Shown here: positions 41,968 through 52,926 of the stretch, piece by piece
Layout of the letters: each line of letters opens with the position of its first letter
Position numbering within the stretch: position 1 is the stretch's first letter
Assembly: GCF_001267925.1 (NCBI RefSeq)
Contig: NZ_CP011409.1
Location: 2,356,001 to 2,420,000, forward strand
Reading direction: 5' to 3'
Length of the DNA: 64,000 bases
From: Herbaspirillum hiltneri N3
Lineage (GTDB): Bacteria; Pseudomonadota; Gammaproteobacteria; Burkholderiales; Burkholderiaceae_D
Notes under the pieces: generated by a model
Database searches by the model: none
Told to the model about the DNA's origin: nothing
What the model saw: only the letters and a program-made list of their open reading frames with translations
Translations under genes and position numbers: made by a program

Positions 41968-43308
41968 ATGAAGCCGGTTATTGCACTTGTTGGTCGTCCC
42001 AATGTCGGTAAGTCGACATTGTTTAATCGGCTCACCCGTTCACGTGATGCGCTGGTCGCAGACTTGCCCGGTCTGACCCGGGATCGTCACTACGGCGAAG
42101 GCCGGGTCGGCGAACGCCCCTTTTTGGTGATTGATACCGGCGGTTTCGAGCCGGTGGCCAAAGAAGGCATCATGTTCGAAATGGCCAAACAGACCAAGCA
42201 GGCGGTGGTCGAGGCCGACATCGTGATATTCATCGTCGATGGCCGCCAGGGCCTCACGCCGCACGACAAAACCATTACCGATTTCCTGCGCAAGTCGGGC
42301 CGTTCGGTCATGCTGGTGGTCAACAAAGCCGAAGGCATGAAATACACCTCCGTCACCGCTGACTTCTATGAGCTGGGCCTGGGCGATCCCTATGTGATTT
42401 CCGCTGCGCATGGCGACGGCGTCGCCGATCTGGTGGATGAAGCACTGGATATCGCGCTGGCGCAGCGTCCCGATCTCGGCGAAGAAGTCGACGTCGCGCG
42501 CGGCATCAAGATTGCCATTGTCGGTCGTCCCAATGTGGGCAAGTCGACGCTGGTCAATACGCTGCTCGGCGAAGAACGCGTCATCGCTTTCGACATGCCG
42601 GGGACGACACGCGATTCGATCGAGATTCCATTCGAACGTGACGGCAAACAATACACGCTGATCGACACTGCCGGCATCCGCCGCCGCGGCAAGGTATTCG
42701 AAGCGATCGAAAAATTCTCGGTGGTCAAGACGCTACAGTCGATCTCGGAAACCAACGTGGTCCTGCTGCTGCTCGACGCGCAACAGGACATATCGGAGCA
42801 GGATGCGCATATCGCCGGCTTCGTCCTGGAGTCCGGTCGTGCGCTGGTGGTCGGCGTCAACAAGTGGGATGGCCTGCAAAGCGATCGTCGCGACGAGATC
42901 AAGATGGATCTTGAGCGCAAGCTCAGTTTCCTGTCGTTCGCCAAGTTCCACTTCATCTCCGCGCTGAAGTCGACCGGCATCGGCCCGCTCATGAAATCGA
43001 TCGACTCGGCCTATGCCGCAGCGATGTCCAATCTGACCACGCCGAAGCTCACGCGGGCGCTGATCGAAGCGGTCGAGCATCAGCAGCCGCGCCGTAAAGG
43101 CTCAATCCGACCCAAATTGCGCTACGCCCACCAGGGCGGCATGAATCCTCCGATCGTGGTGATCCACGGCAACGCCCTTGAAGGCGTGGATGACAGCTAT
43201 AAACGTTATCTCGAAAAGCATTTTCGTGAAACTTTCTCGTTGGTTGGCACTCCACTCCGTATCGAGTTCCGCTCGAGCAAGAATCCTTTCGCGCGCCCAG
43301 ATAAATAA
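41968..43308 (+). CDS. der: Ribosome assembly GTPase Der (EngA)
   Basis: Essential GTPase for 50S maturation. 446 residues with two GTPase domains in tandem, each with GRPNVGKST as P-loop (about residues 8-16 and 186-194). DTGG and DTAG are the switch II motifs, NKAEG and NKWDG the base-recognition motifs. A KH-like C-terminal domain contains [15 protein letters not shown] and a basic end. Begins 6 bp after bamB. Confidence 0.97.
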   Translation: MKPVIALVGRPNVGKSTLFNRLTRSRDALVADLPGLTRDRHYGEGRVGERPFLVIDTGGFEPVAKEGIMFEMAKQTKQAVVEADIVIFIVDGRQGLTPHDKTITDFLRKSGRSVMLVVNKAEGMKYTSVTADFYELGLGDPYVISAAHGDGVADLVDEALDIALAQRPDLGEEVDVARGIKIAIVGRPNVGKSTLVNTLLGEERVIAFDMPGTTRDSIEIPFERDGKQYTLIDTAGIRRRGKVFEAIEKFSVVKTLQSISETNVVLLLLDAQQDISEQDAHIAGFVLESGRALVVGVNKWDGLQSDRRDEIKMDLERKLSFLSFAKFHFISALKSTGIGPLMKSIDSAYAAAMSNLTTPKLTRALIEAVEHQQPRRKGSIRPKLRYAHQGGMNPPIVVIHGNALEGVDDSYKRYLEKHFRETFSLVGTPLRIEFRSSKNPFARPDK

Positions 43309-43427
43309 TCTCGAATCTTGGCGGTCGGTGGGAAATCGTTTACATTCATAACGCATAGATTGGTAAAGCACTTGAAATTCTGTCAGGTGCCTCCAAATCC
43401 TAATCACAACAACACAGTGGAGCTGCC

Positions 43428-43667
43428 ATGAGCAACAAAGGGCAATTGTTACAAGACCCATTTCTTAACGCCTTAAGAAAAGAACACGTACCCGTTTCGA
43501 TCTATCTGGTCAACGGGATCAAGCTGCAAGGCCATGTTGAATCGTTCGATCAATATGTGGTCCTGCTGCGCAACACCGTCACCCAAATGGTATACAAACA
43601 CGCCATTTCCACTGTCGTACCAGCCCGCGCTGTGAATCTGAGCCTCGATTCGGCAGAAGCGGAATAA
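43428..43667 (+). CDS. hfq: RNA chaperone Hfq
   Basis: Hexameric Sm-like protein that pairs small RNAs with mRNAs; rpoS in this window is a classic target class. 79 residues. The Sm1 motif is in [20 protein letters not shown] and the Sm2 motif in [15 protein letters not shown]-terminal [16 protein letters not shown] is typical. The C-terminal tail is short compared with enterobacterial Hfq (102 residues). The hfq-hflX-hflK-hflC order is conserved in proteobacteria. Confidence 0.98.
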   Translation: MSNKGQLLQDPFLNALRKEHVPVSIYLVNGIKLQGHVESFDQYVVLLRNTVTQMVYKHAISTVVPARAVNLSLDSAEAE

Positions 43668-43694
43668 TGGTTTATCCAGCCGGCGCCACGCCGT

Positions 43695-44843
43695 GTGCAT
43701 ACTGATATGCGTGCCGCGCTAGTCGGCCTGGATTTCGGCAAAAGCGATTTTGCCGCGAGTCTGGATGAATTGTTCCTGCTGGCCAAGTCCGCTGGCGCAG
43801 AGCCTGTCACTACCGTAACAGGCAAACGCGCCAGTCCGGACGCCGCGCTGTTTGTCGGTTCCGGCAAAGCGCAGGAGATTGCGGATGCCGTCGCCGATCT
43901 GCAACTCGACATCGTCATCTTCAATCACGCCTTGTCACCCGCGCAACAGCGCAATCTTGAACGGGTGCTGAAAACGCGGGTGCTTGATCGCACCAGTCTG
44001 ATCCTCGATATTTTCGCCCAGCGCGCCAAGAGCCATGAAGGCAAGGTGCAGGTTGAGCTTGCCCAGTTGCAGCATCTGGCGACGCGCCTCATCCGCGGCT
44101 GGACTCACTTGGAACGGCAAAAGGGCGGTATCGGCCTGCGCGGTCCCGGCGAAACCCAGCTCGAAACCGACCGCCGTTTGCTCGGCGATCGTGTCAAGGC
44201 CTTACGCGCCCAGCTTGCCAAACTGCATCGCCAGCATGCCACGCAACGACGCGCGCGCGGCCGCAACGACACGTTCTCGGTCTCGCTGGTCGGCTATACC
44301 AACGCCGGCAAATCCACGGTGTTCAACGCCATGGCCAAAGCCGGCGTATATGCCGCCAATCAGCTGTTCGCGACACTCGATACGACGTCGCGCAGGGTGT
44401 ATCTGGGCGAAGTCGGCCATGTTGTCATTTCAGACACGGTCGGCTTCATCCGCGAACTTCCTCACCAATTGGTGGCGGCATTCCGCGCCACGCTTGAAGA
44501 GACCATCCACGCCGATCTGCTGCTGCATGTTGTCGATGCGGCAAGCCCCGTGCGCATGGAGCAAATCGAGCAGGTGAACCTGGTTCTCAAGGAGATCGGC
44601 GCGGATCATATTCCCCAGATTCTGGTCTGGAACAAGATCGATGCCGCCGAGCTGGAGCCGGCAATCGAGCATGACGAGTATGGTAGAATCCACCGGGTTT
44701 TTGTCAGTGCGAAAACTGGTGCCGGCCTGGATTTGTTGCGGCAGGCAATTGCCGACTCACTCAGGTCGTCGGTCGAGGCACGCAGGGGTGCGCGATCGCA
44801 GATTCTCGATTCTCAAGATGCGCACGATGCGCATGCACATTAA
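43695..44843 (+). CDS. hflX: Ribosome-splitting GTPase HflX
   Basis: GTPase that dissociates stalled 70S ribosomes after stress. 382 residues from GTG 43695; ATG 43707 is an alternative, and no clear ribosome site separates them. N-terminal HflX domain (GLDFGKSDFAASLDELFLLA, LFVGSGKAQEIADAV, NLERVLKTRVLDRTSLILDI), a helical linker with GIGLRGPGETQLETDRRL, and the G domain with GYTNAGKSTVFN, DTVGFIRELPHQL and NKID. Lies 27 bp after hfq. Confidence 0.96.
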   Translation: MHTDMRAALVGLDFGKSDFAASLDELFLLAKSAGAEPVTTVTGKRASPDAALFVGSGKAQEIADAVADLQLDIVIFNHALSPAQQRNLERVLKTRVLDRTSLILDIFAQRAKSHEGKVQVELAQLQHLATRLIRGWTHLERQKGGIGLRGPGETQLETDRRLLGDRVKALRAQLAKLHRQHATQRRARGRNDTFSVSLVGYTNAGKSTVFNAMAKAGVYAANQLFATLDTTSRRVYLGEVGHVVISDTVGFIRELPHQLVAAFRATLEETIHADLLLHVVDAASPVRMEQIEQVNLVLKEIGADHIPQILVWNKIDAAELEPAIEHDEYGRIHRVFVSAKTGAGLDLLRQAIADSLRSSVEARRGARSQILDSQDAHDAHAH

Positions 44844-44945
44844 TCTGTTGGCTTGAACCGCCACAGCTGGTCGTCCAGGCGGTTCTCGAAGTTGGCGGGC
44901 ATTCCCTCTTTTGATTCTTTCAATTACTAAGCCGGATCGCAACGC

Positions 44946-46250
44946 ATGCTTGTTTCTCTATTCAAAAAACTCGGTATAAAGTTTTCGTTGAACGACCCTC
45001 AATGGGGGCGCGGTTCACAAGACGACAACAACCGTCAAAATCAGAACAACGGCAACAACGGCAAAAAGCCGGAAGAGGGTCCACCTGACCTCGATCAGCT
45101 GTGGCGTGATTTCAATCAGCGCCTGAGCCGGCTGTTCGGCAAGCGTGGCGGCGGCGGTTCGGACAACGGCGACGGTTTCAATCGCGGCGACATCAAGGGC
45201 GCCGGTATCGGTGCAGGCGTGATCGCCGTCATCGTCGCGTTCCTGTGGCTGGCCAGCGGTTTCTTCATCGTCCAGGAAGGCCAGACCGCGGTCGTCATGA
45301 CCTTCGGAAAGTACAGCCACACGACCTTGCCGGGTTTCAACTGGCGCTGGCCGTATCCCGTGCAAAGCCACGAGATCGTCAACGTCTCGCAGGTACGTAC
45401 GGCAGAAATCGGCTATCGCAGCAATGCCAAGAACAAGCAGTTGAAGGAAGCGCTGATGCTGACTGACGATGAAAACATCATCGACATCCAGTTCGCCGTC
45501 CAATACAAGCTCAAGAACGCCGCTGAATGGCTGTTCAACAATCGCGACCAGGACGAGACCGTGCGCCAGGTGGCGGAGACTGCAATCCGTGAAATCGTCG
45601 GCCGCAGCAAGATGGACTTCGTGTTGTACGAAGGCCGTGAAAAAGTGGCGCTCGACGTCGGCCAACTGATGCAGCAGATCCTCGATCGCTACAAGTCGGG
45701 CGTGCAGATCACCAACGTCACCATGCAAGGCGTGCAACCGCCTGAGCAGGTGCAGGCGGCGTTCGACGACGCCGTCAAGGCAGGGCAGGACCGCGAACGC
45801 CAGAAGAATGAAGGCCAGGCTTATGCCAACGATGTGATTCCGAAGGCCAGTGGCGCTGCTTCGCGCCTGCTGGAAGAAGCCGAGGCCTATCGTTCGCGCA
45901 TCGTCGCCAACGCCGAAGGTGATGCGGCGCGCTTCAAGCAAGTGCTAGAGGAATACCAAAAAGCCCCGGCGGTGACGCGGGACCGCATGTATCTGGAAAC
46001 CATGCAGCAGATCTTCTCCAACACGACCAAGGTCATGGTGGACGCCAAGAGCGGCAACAACTTGCTGTATCTGCCGCTGGACAAGCTGGTCCAGCAATCT
46101 GACAGCGCCGCGGCGGCAGCGAAGCCTGCCGCCGCGCCTGCCGCGACCACGCCAACACTTCCAGGAACAGATCCAGTGTATTCAACAGATGTCCAACGCG
46201 ATTCCCGCAACCGGGATGCGCGCGATTCCCGCGATCGGGAGGTACGCTAA
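44946..46250 (+). CDS. hflK: FtsH protease regulator HflK
   Basis: With HflC forms a large membrane complex that encloses and restrains FtsH. 434 residues. A Gly/Asn/Gln-rich cytoplasmic N-terminus (about 15-80, NNRQNQNNGNNGKKPEEGPP), one membrane helix (about 88-110, AGVIAVIVAFLWLASGFFIV), an SPFH/band 7 domain (EGQTAVVMTFGKYSHTTLPG onwards), and a coiled-coil end with an Ala/Pro stretch and RDSRNRDARDSRDREV. The hflC start overlaps its stop by one base. Confidence 0.96.
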   Translation: MLVSLFKKLGIKFSLNDPQWGRGSQDDNNRQNQNNGNNGKKPEEGPPDLDQLWRDFNQRLSRLFGKRGGGGSDNGDGFNRGDIKGAGIGAGVIAVIVAFLWLASGFFIVQEGQTAVVMTFGKYSHTTLPGFNWRWPYPVQSHEIVNVSQVRTAEIGYRSNAKNKQLKEALMLTDDENIIDIQFAVQYKLKNAAEWLFNNRDQDETVRQVAETAIREIVGRSKMDFVLYEGREKVALDVGQLMQQILDRYKSGVQITNVTMQGVQPPEQVQAAFDDAVKAGQDRERQKNEGQAYANDVIPKASGAASRLLEEAEAYRSRIVANAEGDAARFKQVLEEYQKAPAVTRDRMYLETMQQIFSNTTKVMVDAKSGNNLLYLPLDKLVQQSDSAAAAAKPAAAPAATTPTLPGTDPVYSTDVQRDSRNRDARDSRDREVR

Positions 46251-47134
46251 TGAGCCGCCTGATTACCAGCATCATCGTCGCCATCATCGCCATCTGGCTG
46301 GTGTCGACCACCATCTTCGTCGTTGAACAGCGCCAGTCGGCCATCGTCTTCGCGCTTGGTGAAGTCAAGCAGGTGGTGACGGAGCCGGGCCTGCATTTCA
46401 AGCTGCCGCCGCCGTTCCAGAATGTGATCTACATCGACAAGCGCATCCAGACACTGGACACGCCTGACGCCGACCGTTTCATCACGGCCGAAAAGAAGAA
46501 CGTCCTGGTGGATTCCTTCGTCAAATGGCGCATTGTCGATCCACGCCTGTATTTCATCAGCTTTGGCGGTGATGAGCGCCGTGCGCAAGATCGCCTGTCG
46601 CAAATCGTCAAGGCCGCGCTGAACGAAGAAATCACCAAGCGCACCGTGCGCGAAGTGATCTCGGGCGAGCGCGGCAAGGTGATGGACGCGATCCAGCGCA
46701 AAGTCGCCACGGAAGCCAAGCAGATCGGCGCCGAGATCATCGACGTGCGCCTGCGTCGTGTTGATTATGTCGACCAGATCAATAACTCGGTGTATGACCG
46801 CATGAAATCCGAACGCGCCCGCGTCGCCAATGAATTGCGTTCCACCGGCGCCGCCGAATCGGAAAAGATTCGCGCCGACGCCGATCGCCAGCGTGTGGTG
46901 CTTCTGGCTGAAGCCTATCGCGACGCGGAAAAAATCCGCGGTGCGGGTGATGCCAAGGCTTCCCAGGTGTACGCGCAGGCATTCGGACAGAATCCCGAGT
47001 TCTTCAAGTTCTACCGCAGCCTCGAAGCCTACCGCGCCAGCTTCAAGAACCGTCACGACCTGATGGTGGTGGACCCCAACTCCGAGTTCTTTAAATATTT
47101 CAAGGGCGTGGGAGGCGCAAGCGCCAAGAAATAA
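46250..47134 (+). CDS. hflC: FtsH protease regulator HflC
   Basis: Partner of HflK. 294 residues. An N-terminal membrane helix (about 4-24, LITSIIVAIIAIWLVSTTIF) is followed by an SPFH domain (VVEQRQSAIVFALGEVKQVV, GLHFKLPPPFQNVIYIDKRI, VDSFVKWRIVDPRLYF) and a coiled coil (MKSERARVANELRSTGAAES). Shares one base with the hflK stop (TAATG), so the two are translated together. Confidence 0.96.
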   Translation: MSRLITSIIVAIIAIWLVSTTIFVVEQRQSAIVFALGEVKQVVTEPGLHFKLPPPFQNVIYIDKRIQTLDTPDADRFITAEKKNVLVDSFVKWRIVDPRLYFISFGGDERRAQDRLSQIVKAALNEEITKRTVREVISGERGKVMDAIQRKVATEAKQIGAEIIDVRLRRVDYVDQINNSVYDRMKSERARVANELRSTGAAESEKIRADADRQRVVLLAEAYRDAEKIRGAGDAKASQVYAQAFGQNPEFFKFYRSLEAYRASFKNRHDLMVVDPNSEFFKYFKGVGGASAKK

Positions 47135-47407
47135 GCCACGCCCCGTTCGTGGTATACAATTACGGGTTGCGCGAACAGGAAAACGGATGCTGCCGGCACG
47201 GGGCGTCCTTCTGTTTTTGTTGACCTGAATTGATATCCGCTGTTTCTTTCGTTTCTTTCGAGTATTTGTTTCCCCGGCATTGATGTGATGTGCACCAGGC
47301 ATACGCTTCTTCGGACGCGTGTGCCTTGCCGCGTGTGGCGGGGTTTGCCTGAATTGGCCCGGGCATGCCGGGGTTCGTTTCAGATATTTTTTTGATTGAA
47401 TTGTTTT

Positions 47408-48559
47408 ATGCCTAACTGGCTTCTTCCTGAAAACATCGCCGATGTCTTGCCGTCAGAAGCGCGCAAGATTGAAGAGCTGCGTCGCCGCATGCTCGACAAT
47501 TTCCGTCTGTACGGCTATGAAATGGTCATGCCCCCGCTGCTCGAATACCTGGAGTCGCTGCTGACCGGCGCCGGACAGGACACCGACCTGCGCACCTTCA
47601 AGCTGGTCGACCAGCTGTCGGGTCGCACGCTGGGCATTCGCGCCGACATGACCACGCAAGTCGCGCGCATCGATGCGCATTTGCTCAATCGCGATTCCGT
47701 CACGCGCCTGTGCTACGCCGGCAGCGTGTTGCACACTCGTCCATCGGGCCTGCATGCCACCCGTGAACCGCTGCAGATCGGCGCCGAAATCTATGGCCAC
47801 GCCGGCCTTGAAGCCGACGCCGAAATCCAGGAGCTGGCGCTGGCTTCGCTGGCGCTGGCCGGCATCGGCAAGGTGCGGCTGGACCTGTGCCATGTCGGCG
47901 TGCTGCGTGCCATCATCGCCAACGACGAGAAGGCGGCGAAACAGGCGGCGCAACTGTTCGGCCTGCTGGAAGCCAAGGACATTCCCGGTCTGCACATCTT
48001 GACCAAAGATTATCTGCCGGCCACGCGCGACGCCTTGCTGGCGCTGCCGGGCCTGTACGGCGACATCGAGGTGATCGCGCGTGCGCGCAAGGCCTTGCCG
48101 GCGCTGCCGGGCATCGCCCAGGCGCTCGACGAACTGCAGGCGCTGGTGCAGCTGGCCGGCGAAGCCAACATCACGATCGATCTGGCCGACCTGCGCGGTT
48201 ACCACTATCACAGCGGCGTGATGTTCGCGGCTTATGTGCCTGGCCTGCCCAATGCAGTGGTACGCGGCGGCCGTTACGATCATGTCGGCGAAGCATTCGG
48301 ACGCGCTCGCCCGGCGACGGGTTTTTCCATGGATTTGCGTGAACTGGCTCGCCTGATGCCGGGAGCGGAAAGAAAGCCCGCAATTCGCGCGCCATGGGGT
48401 ACCGAGGCAGGTTTGCGTGAGAAAATAGCGGAATTGCGCCGCGCCGGGGAAATCGTGATTCAGAGCCTCCCGGGACACGAGAACGACCAGGACGAATTCG
48501 ACTGCGACCGTGCAGTGGAACTCAGCAATGGAAATTGGATTATCAAAAATTTGGGTTAA
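47408..48559 (+). CDS. hisZ: ATP phosphoribosyltransferase regulatory subunit HisZ
   Basis: A HisRS-like protein without tRNA-charging function that activates the short form of HisG in histidine synthesis. 383 residues from ATG 47408 ([20 protein letters not shown]); the TTG-led extension is unlikely. Retains the class II fold: [36 protein letters not shown], and [18 protein letters not shown] in place of the histidine loop. It lacks the anticodon-binding domain. In Burkholderiales hisZ commonly stands before purA. The 273-bp gap before it holds no gene I can support; a YjeT-like (DUF2065) gene often found here is absent. Confidence 0.94.
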   Translation: MPNWLLPENIADVLPSEARKIEELRRRMLDNFRLYGYEMVMPPLLEYLESLLTGAGQDTDLRTFKLVDQLSGRTLGIRADMTTQVARIDAHLLNRDSVTRLCYAGSVLHTRPSGLHATREPLQIGAEIYGHAGLEADAEIQELALASLALAGIGKVRLDLCHVGVLRAIIANDEKAAKQAAQLFGLLEAKDIPGLHILTKDYLPATRDALLALPGLYGDIEVIARARKALPALPGIAQALDELQALVQLAGEANITIDLADLRGYHYHSGVMFAAYVPGLPNAVVRGGRYDHVGEAFGRARPATGFSMDLRELARLMPGAERKPAIRAPWGTEAGLREKIAELRRAGEIVIQSLPGHENDQDEFDCDRAVELSNGNWIIKNLG

Positions 48560-49876
<1,317 letters not shown>

Positions 49877-49911
49877 TCCAATTAAGCAATTCCGTACGAC
49901 GAGTATCAATA

Positions 49912-50448
49912 ATGAAAATATCCGACGACAAAGACCTGTGGGTCTCCTGGGACGACTACAACCGCAGCATCGAAAAGCTTGCCCTGAAGGTGTTTGAATC
50001 GGGCTGGCAATTCGATCAGGTCCTGTGCCTGGCGCGCGGCGGCCTGCGTCCGGGCGATGTATTCTCGCGCATCTTCGACGTGCCGCTGGCGATCCTGTCG
50101 ACCAGCTCCTATCGTGAAGCCGCGGGCACCATCCGCAGCAGTCTGGACATCGCCAAGTACATCACCATCACCAAGGGCAGCCTGTCGGGCCGCGTCTTGC
50201 TGGTGGACGATCTGGTCGATTCCGGCGTGACGCTGCAAAAGGTCCAGCAGCATCTTAAGGAGCACTATCCCGCCGTGACCGAGATCAAGTCGGCGGTGCT
50301 GTGGTGGAAGGCCTGCTCGATCGTGGAGCCGGACTATCACCTCGACTACCTGCCGACCAATCCGTGGATTCATCAGCCGTTCGAAGACTATGACGGCCTT
50401 GGCCCGCATCAGTTGGCGGCATGGATCAAGAAGGGCGAGACGAAGTAA
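49912..50448 (+). CDS. Purine-type phosphoribosyltransferase (COG2236-like)
   Basis: A 178-residue type I phosphoribosyltransferase. The PRPP loop is VLLVDDLVDSGVTLQ, with two acidic residues then the SGVTL turn. The N-terminal part has VLCLARGGLRPGDVFSRIF, an early PPi-binding loop. It is closest in style to xanthine/hypoxanthine-guanine phosphoribosyltransferases, but the base cannot be settled from sequence. It begins 35 bp after purA, consistent with purine salvage. A terminator follows. Confidence 0.88.
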   Translation: MKISDDKDLWVSWDDYNRSIEKLALKVFESGWQFDQVLCLARGGLRPGDVFSRIFDVPLAILSTSSYREAAGTIRSSLDIAKYITITKGSLSGRVLLVDDLVDSGVTLQKVQQHLKEHYPAVTEIKSAVLWWKACSIVEPDYHLDYLPTNPWIHQPFEDYDGLGPHQLAAWIKKGETK

Positions 50449-50481
50449 TTCGCCGTTCTGCAGGACCGCTGGTCCGGAACG

Positions 50482-50518
50482 AAAAAGAGCTTGCGCATTG
50501 GCGCAAGCTCTTTTTTTA
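50482..50518. terminator. Bidirectional terminator after the phosphoribosyltransferase
   Basis: AAAGAGCTTGCGC pairs with GCGCAAGCTCTTT around ATTG, with A-run before and T-run after. It ends the housekeeping series and also the convergent SDR gene. Confidence 0.94.
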
Positions 50519-50545
50519 TGGGCGTCCCGAAGCGTGCCGCAGCCC

Positions 50546-51601
50546 TCAGGGAATCACTTTGCGGCGACGGAAGTCATCAAAGATCGCCATGAACATCGCT
50601 TCCGTCTCCACGTAGTCGTGAAAGCCGAAGCGCCGCGCCTTGGAGCCGTCGCCGAACATATCGTAATCCCAGGAGAACACGAAGTCGCTGAACTCCCACG
50701 AGGACAATTCTGACAGGTCGTGCCGGGCCAGATCGTGTTTGTCGACGATGCGCCGCCACACCTCGGCCTTGTCCGCCATCACGGTGGTCAGCGACAGGGG
50801 CAGCGGCGGCGCCACCTCGAGATCGAAATAGCGCGCGATCTTCGGCCACATTTCGCTCCAGCGGAACAGGTCGCCGTTACCGATGTTGAACGCCTGGTTG
50901 CCGCAACGCGGATCGGTTGCCGCCCACACCGTGGCCTTGGCCAGCAGGCCGGCATCGGTCATTTCCACCAGCTTGTCATAAGCGCCCGGCTTGCCCGGAA
51001 AGCGCAACGGCAAGTTCAGCTCTTTCGACACCGACGCATACACCGCAATTGCCAGCGCCAGGTTCATCGGATTGCCCAATGCAAAGCCGCCGACCACCGC
51101 CGGGCGGATGCCCGACCAGGTCCAGGCCTTGCCTTGCTGGCGCTGTTCGAGATAGGTCTGCTGGTCGAACATGAATTCCGGCGGCATGAAATGCGCATCG
51201 GTTTCGCGCGCCGGGGTCTTGAACGGACCGAGATGGCCGCCGTAGACCTTGTAACCCTGCATCAGGCTGACGTGTTGCAGATGATCGGCGACGGGCTCGA
51301 CGCTTTCCAGCGTGTTGACCAGCATCGCCAGGTTGGGCGCCACCAGCTCGCTCCAGGTCGGACGATGCTGGTAGGCGGCGTAGAAGATATGGGTGACCTG
51401 TTTCAGGCCGCCCAGTTTGGCGCGGGCGTCGTCCCGATCGAGCAGGTCGACCGCGATATGCCGTACGTGTGCGTCGGACTCGCCGCCGCGGCGTGACAGG
51501 CCGATGACGTTCCAGTCCTCAAGGCCGCGCAGATGATCGATCAGGTTGCGGCCGATGACGCCTTGGGCGCCGACTACCAGCGCTGTTTTGTGCGTGTTCA
51601 T
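50546..51601 (-). CDS. SDR family NAD(P)-dependent oxidoreductase, PRISE-like
   Basis: A 351-residue atypical short-chain dehydrogenase. The ATG at 51601 gives MNTHKTALVVGAQGVIGRNL with the GxxGxxG cofactor loop at about 10-16. The motif SLMQGYKVYGGHLGPFKTPA resembles the plant progesterone 5-beta-reductase/iridoid synthase (PRISE) group, where this segment holds the catalytic Lys and Tyr in an unusual order. PRISE enzymes reduce activated C=C bonds; bacterial members are mostly uncharacterised. It lies 38 bp after the MFS gene on the same strand, probably one operon, with LysR divergent. Confidence 0.85.
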   Translation of the reverse strand: MNTHKTALVVGAQGVIGRNLIDHLRGLEDWNVIGLSRRGGESDAHVRHIAVDLLDRDDARAKLGGLKQVTHIFYAAYQHRPTWSELVAPNLAMLVNTLESVEPVADHLQHVSLMQGYKVYGGHLGPFKTPARETDAHFMPPEFMFDQQTYLEQRQQGKAWTWSGIRPAVVGGFALGNPMNLALAIAVYASVSKELNLPLRFPGKPGAYDKLVEMTDAGLLAKATVWAATDPRCGNQAFNIGNGDLFRWSEMWPKIARYFDLEVAPPLPLSLTTVMADKAEVWRRIVDKHDLARHDLSELSSWEFSDFVFSWDYDMFGDGSKARRFGFHDYVETEAMFMAIFDDFRRRKVIP

Positions 51602-51639
51602 GGTGGTGGATTCCAGGACAAGAGTGAAGGGGACGCGGC

Positions 51640-52824
51640 TCAGCAAGCTTCGTTGACGGCTTTCAGTGCAACGGAAGGAGCGATTTTGCGGTCCAGCTTC
51701 CAGCTGACCAGCGCCACCACCAGGCCGCCTGCCGTGATCACTGCTGCGACCAGCGACACTGCATGCAGGCCGGGACCGTGGTCGATGGTCACGCCGCCCA
51801 GCCATGCGCCCAGGGCGTTGCCCAGATTGAAGGCGGCGATGTTGACGGAGGACGCCAGGTTGGGCGCGCCGGTGGCTTTTTCCAGTACGCGCATTTGCAG
51901 CGGTGGCACGGTGGCGAAGGCGGCGGCTCCCAGCAGGCCGACGGTGATCACGGCGGCCAGTTTGTAATGACTGGTGAATGAAAACAGCACCAGCACGCCG
52001 GCCAGCAGCACCAGGCTGACCACCAGTGTCGGCATCAGGTACTTGTCGGCGAACTTGCCTCCCAGCAGATTGCCGCCCACCAGGCCGACGCCGAACAGCA
52101 ACAGGATCGGCGATACGGCGCCGGCTTGGAAGCCGGTGATGTCGGTCAGGATCGGCGCGATGTAGGTGAATGCCGCAAAGACGCCGCCGAAGCCCAGCAC
52201 CGTCATCAGCAAGCCGAGCAGTACTTGCGGACGGCCCAGCACGCGCAGTTCGCTGCGGAAGTCGGCATCCTGCCGGTCATCCGAACGCGGCACCAGATAA
52301 GCGGTCGCCAGCAAGGCCACGACGCCGATAGCGCTGACTGCCCAGAAAGTCGAGCGCCAACCGTAAGCCTGGCCCAGCCATGTGCCGAACGGCACGCCCA
52401 GCACGTTGGCCACGGTCAGGCCGGTGAACATCAGGGCGATCGCGGAAGCCTGCTTTTCTTTCGGCACCAGGCCGGTGGCGACCACGGAGCCGACGCCGAA
52501 GAAGGCGCCATGCGAGAACGAAGCGACGATGCGCGAAATCATCAGCGTGGCGTAATCCGGTGCGATTGCACAGCCGACGTTGCCGATGACGAACAGCACC
52601 ATCAGGCTGACCAGCAAAGTCTTGCGCGGCAGTTTGCCGGTGGTGGCGGTGACCAGCGGAGCGCCGACGAACACGCCGAGCGCGTAACCGGTGACCAGCA
52701 GGCCGGCCGAGGACAATGTCGTGCCCAGATTGGCGGCGACTTCGGGCAGCAGGCCCATAATCACGAATTCGGTGGTTCCTATCGCAAATGCGCTGATGGC
52801 CAGCGCCCATAAAGCAATCGGCAT
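51640..52824 (-). CDS. MFS transporter, DHA1 (AraJ/YdhP-like)
   Basis: A 394-residue transporter with about 12 hydrophobic helices. Opens MPIALWALAISAFAIGTTEF, the typical start of the AraJ/YdhP/SotB-like drug:H+ antiporter group (the GTTEFVIMGLLPEVA element). The loop 2-3 motif appears in modified form (GAPLVTATTGKLPRKTLL). Substrate unknown; sugar, drug or small aromatic efflux are options. Divergent from the LysR gene across 102 bp and upstream of the SDR gene. Confidence 0.9.
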   Translation of the reverse strand: MPIALWALAISAFAIGTTEFVIMGLLPEVAANLGTTLSSAGLLVTGYALGVFVGAPLVTATTGKLPRKTLLVSLMVLFVIGNVGCAIAPDYATLMISRIVASFSHGAFFGVGSVVATGLVPKEKQASAIALMFTGLTVANVLGVPFGTWLGQAYGWRSTFWAVSAIGVVALLATAYLVPRSDDRQDADFRSELRVLGRPQVLLGLLMTVLGFGGVFAAFTYIAPILTDITGFQAGAVSPILLLFGVGLVGGNLLGGKFADKYLMPTLVVSLVLLAGVLVLFSFTSHYKLAAVITVGLLGAAAFATVPPLQMRVLEKATGAPNLASSVNIAAFNLGNALGAWLGGVTIDHGPGLHAVSLVAAVITAGGLVVALVSWKLDRKIAPSVALKAVNEAC

Positions 52825-52926
52825 GATTCAACTCCCTGAGGTTTGTTTGACGTATGGCATTGTGAAGCCTATCTTTGTTGAGAAAAATACAGTTAAAATC
52901 AAAAAATATTTGAATTGGAGTCAACA
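52825..52926. promoter_or_regulatory. Divergent promoter region, MFS-SDR and LysR genes
   Basis: A 102-bp A/T-rich gap (for example AAATACAGTTAAAATCAAAAA) between divergent starts, the usual place for a LysR box. No single T-N11-A palindrome stands out strongly. The LysR gene's ribosome site TTGGAG is at its right end. Confidence 0.5.

Noticed and set aside
44855..44890. Inverted repeat GAACCGCC/GGCGGTTC between hflX and hflK
   Set aside because: The stem is 8 bp with a long loop and no T-tract; it could be chance in GC-rich DNA.
47185..47219. Possible terminator after hflC
   Set aside because: GGATGC/GCGTCC with one G-T pair and an interrupted T-tract is too weak to list. The rest of the hflC-hisZ gap shows no gene.
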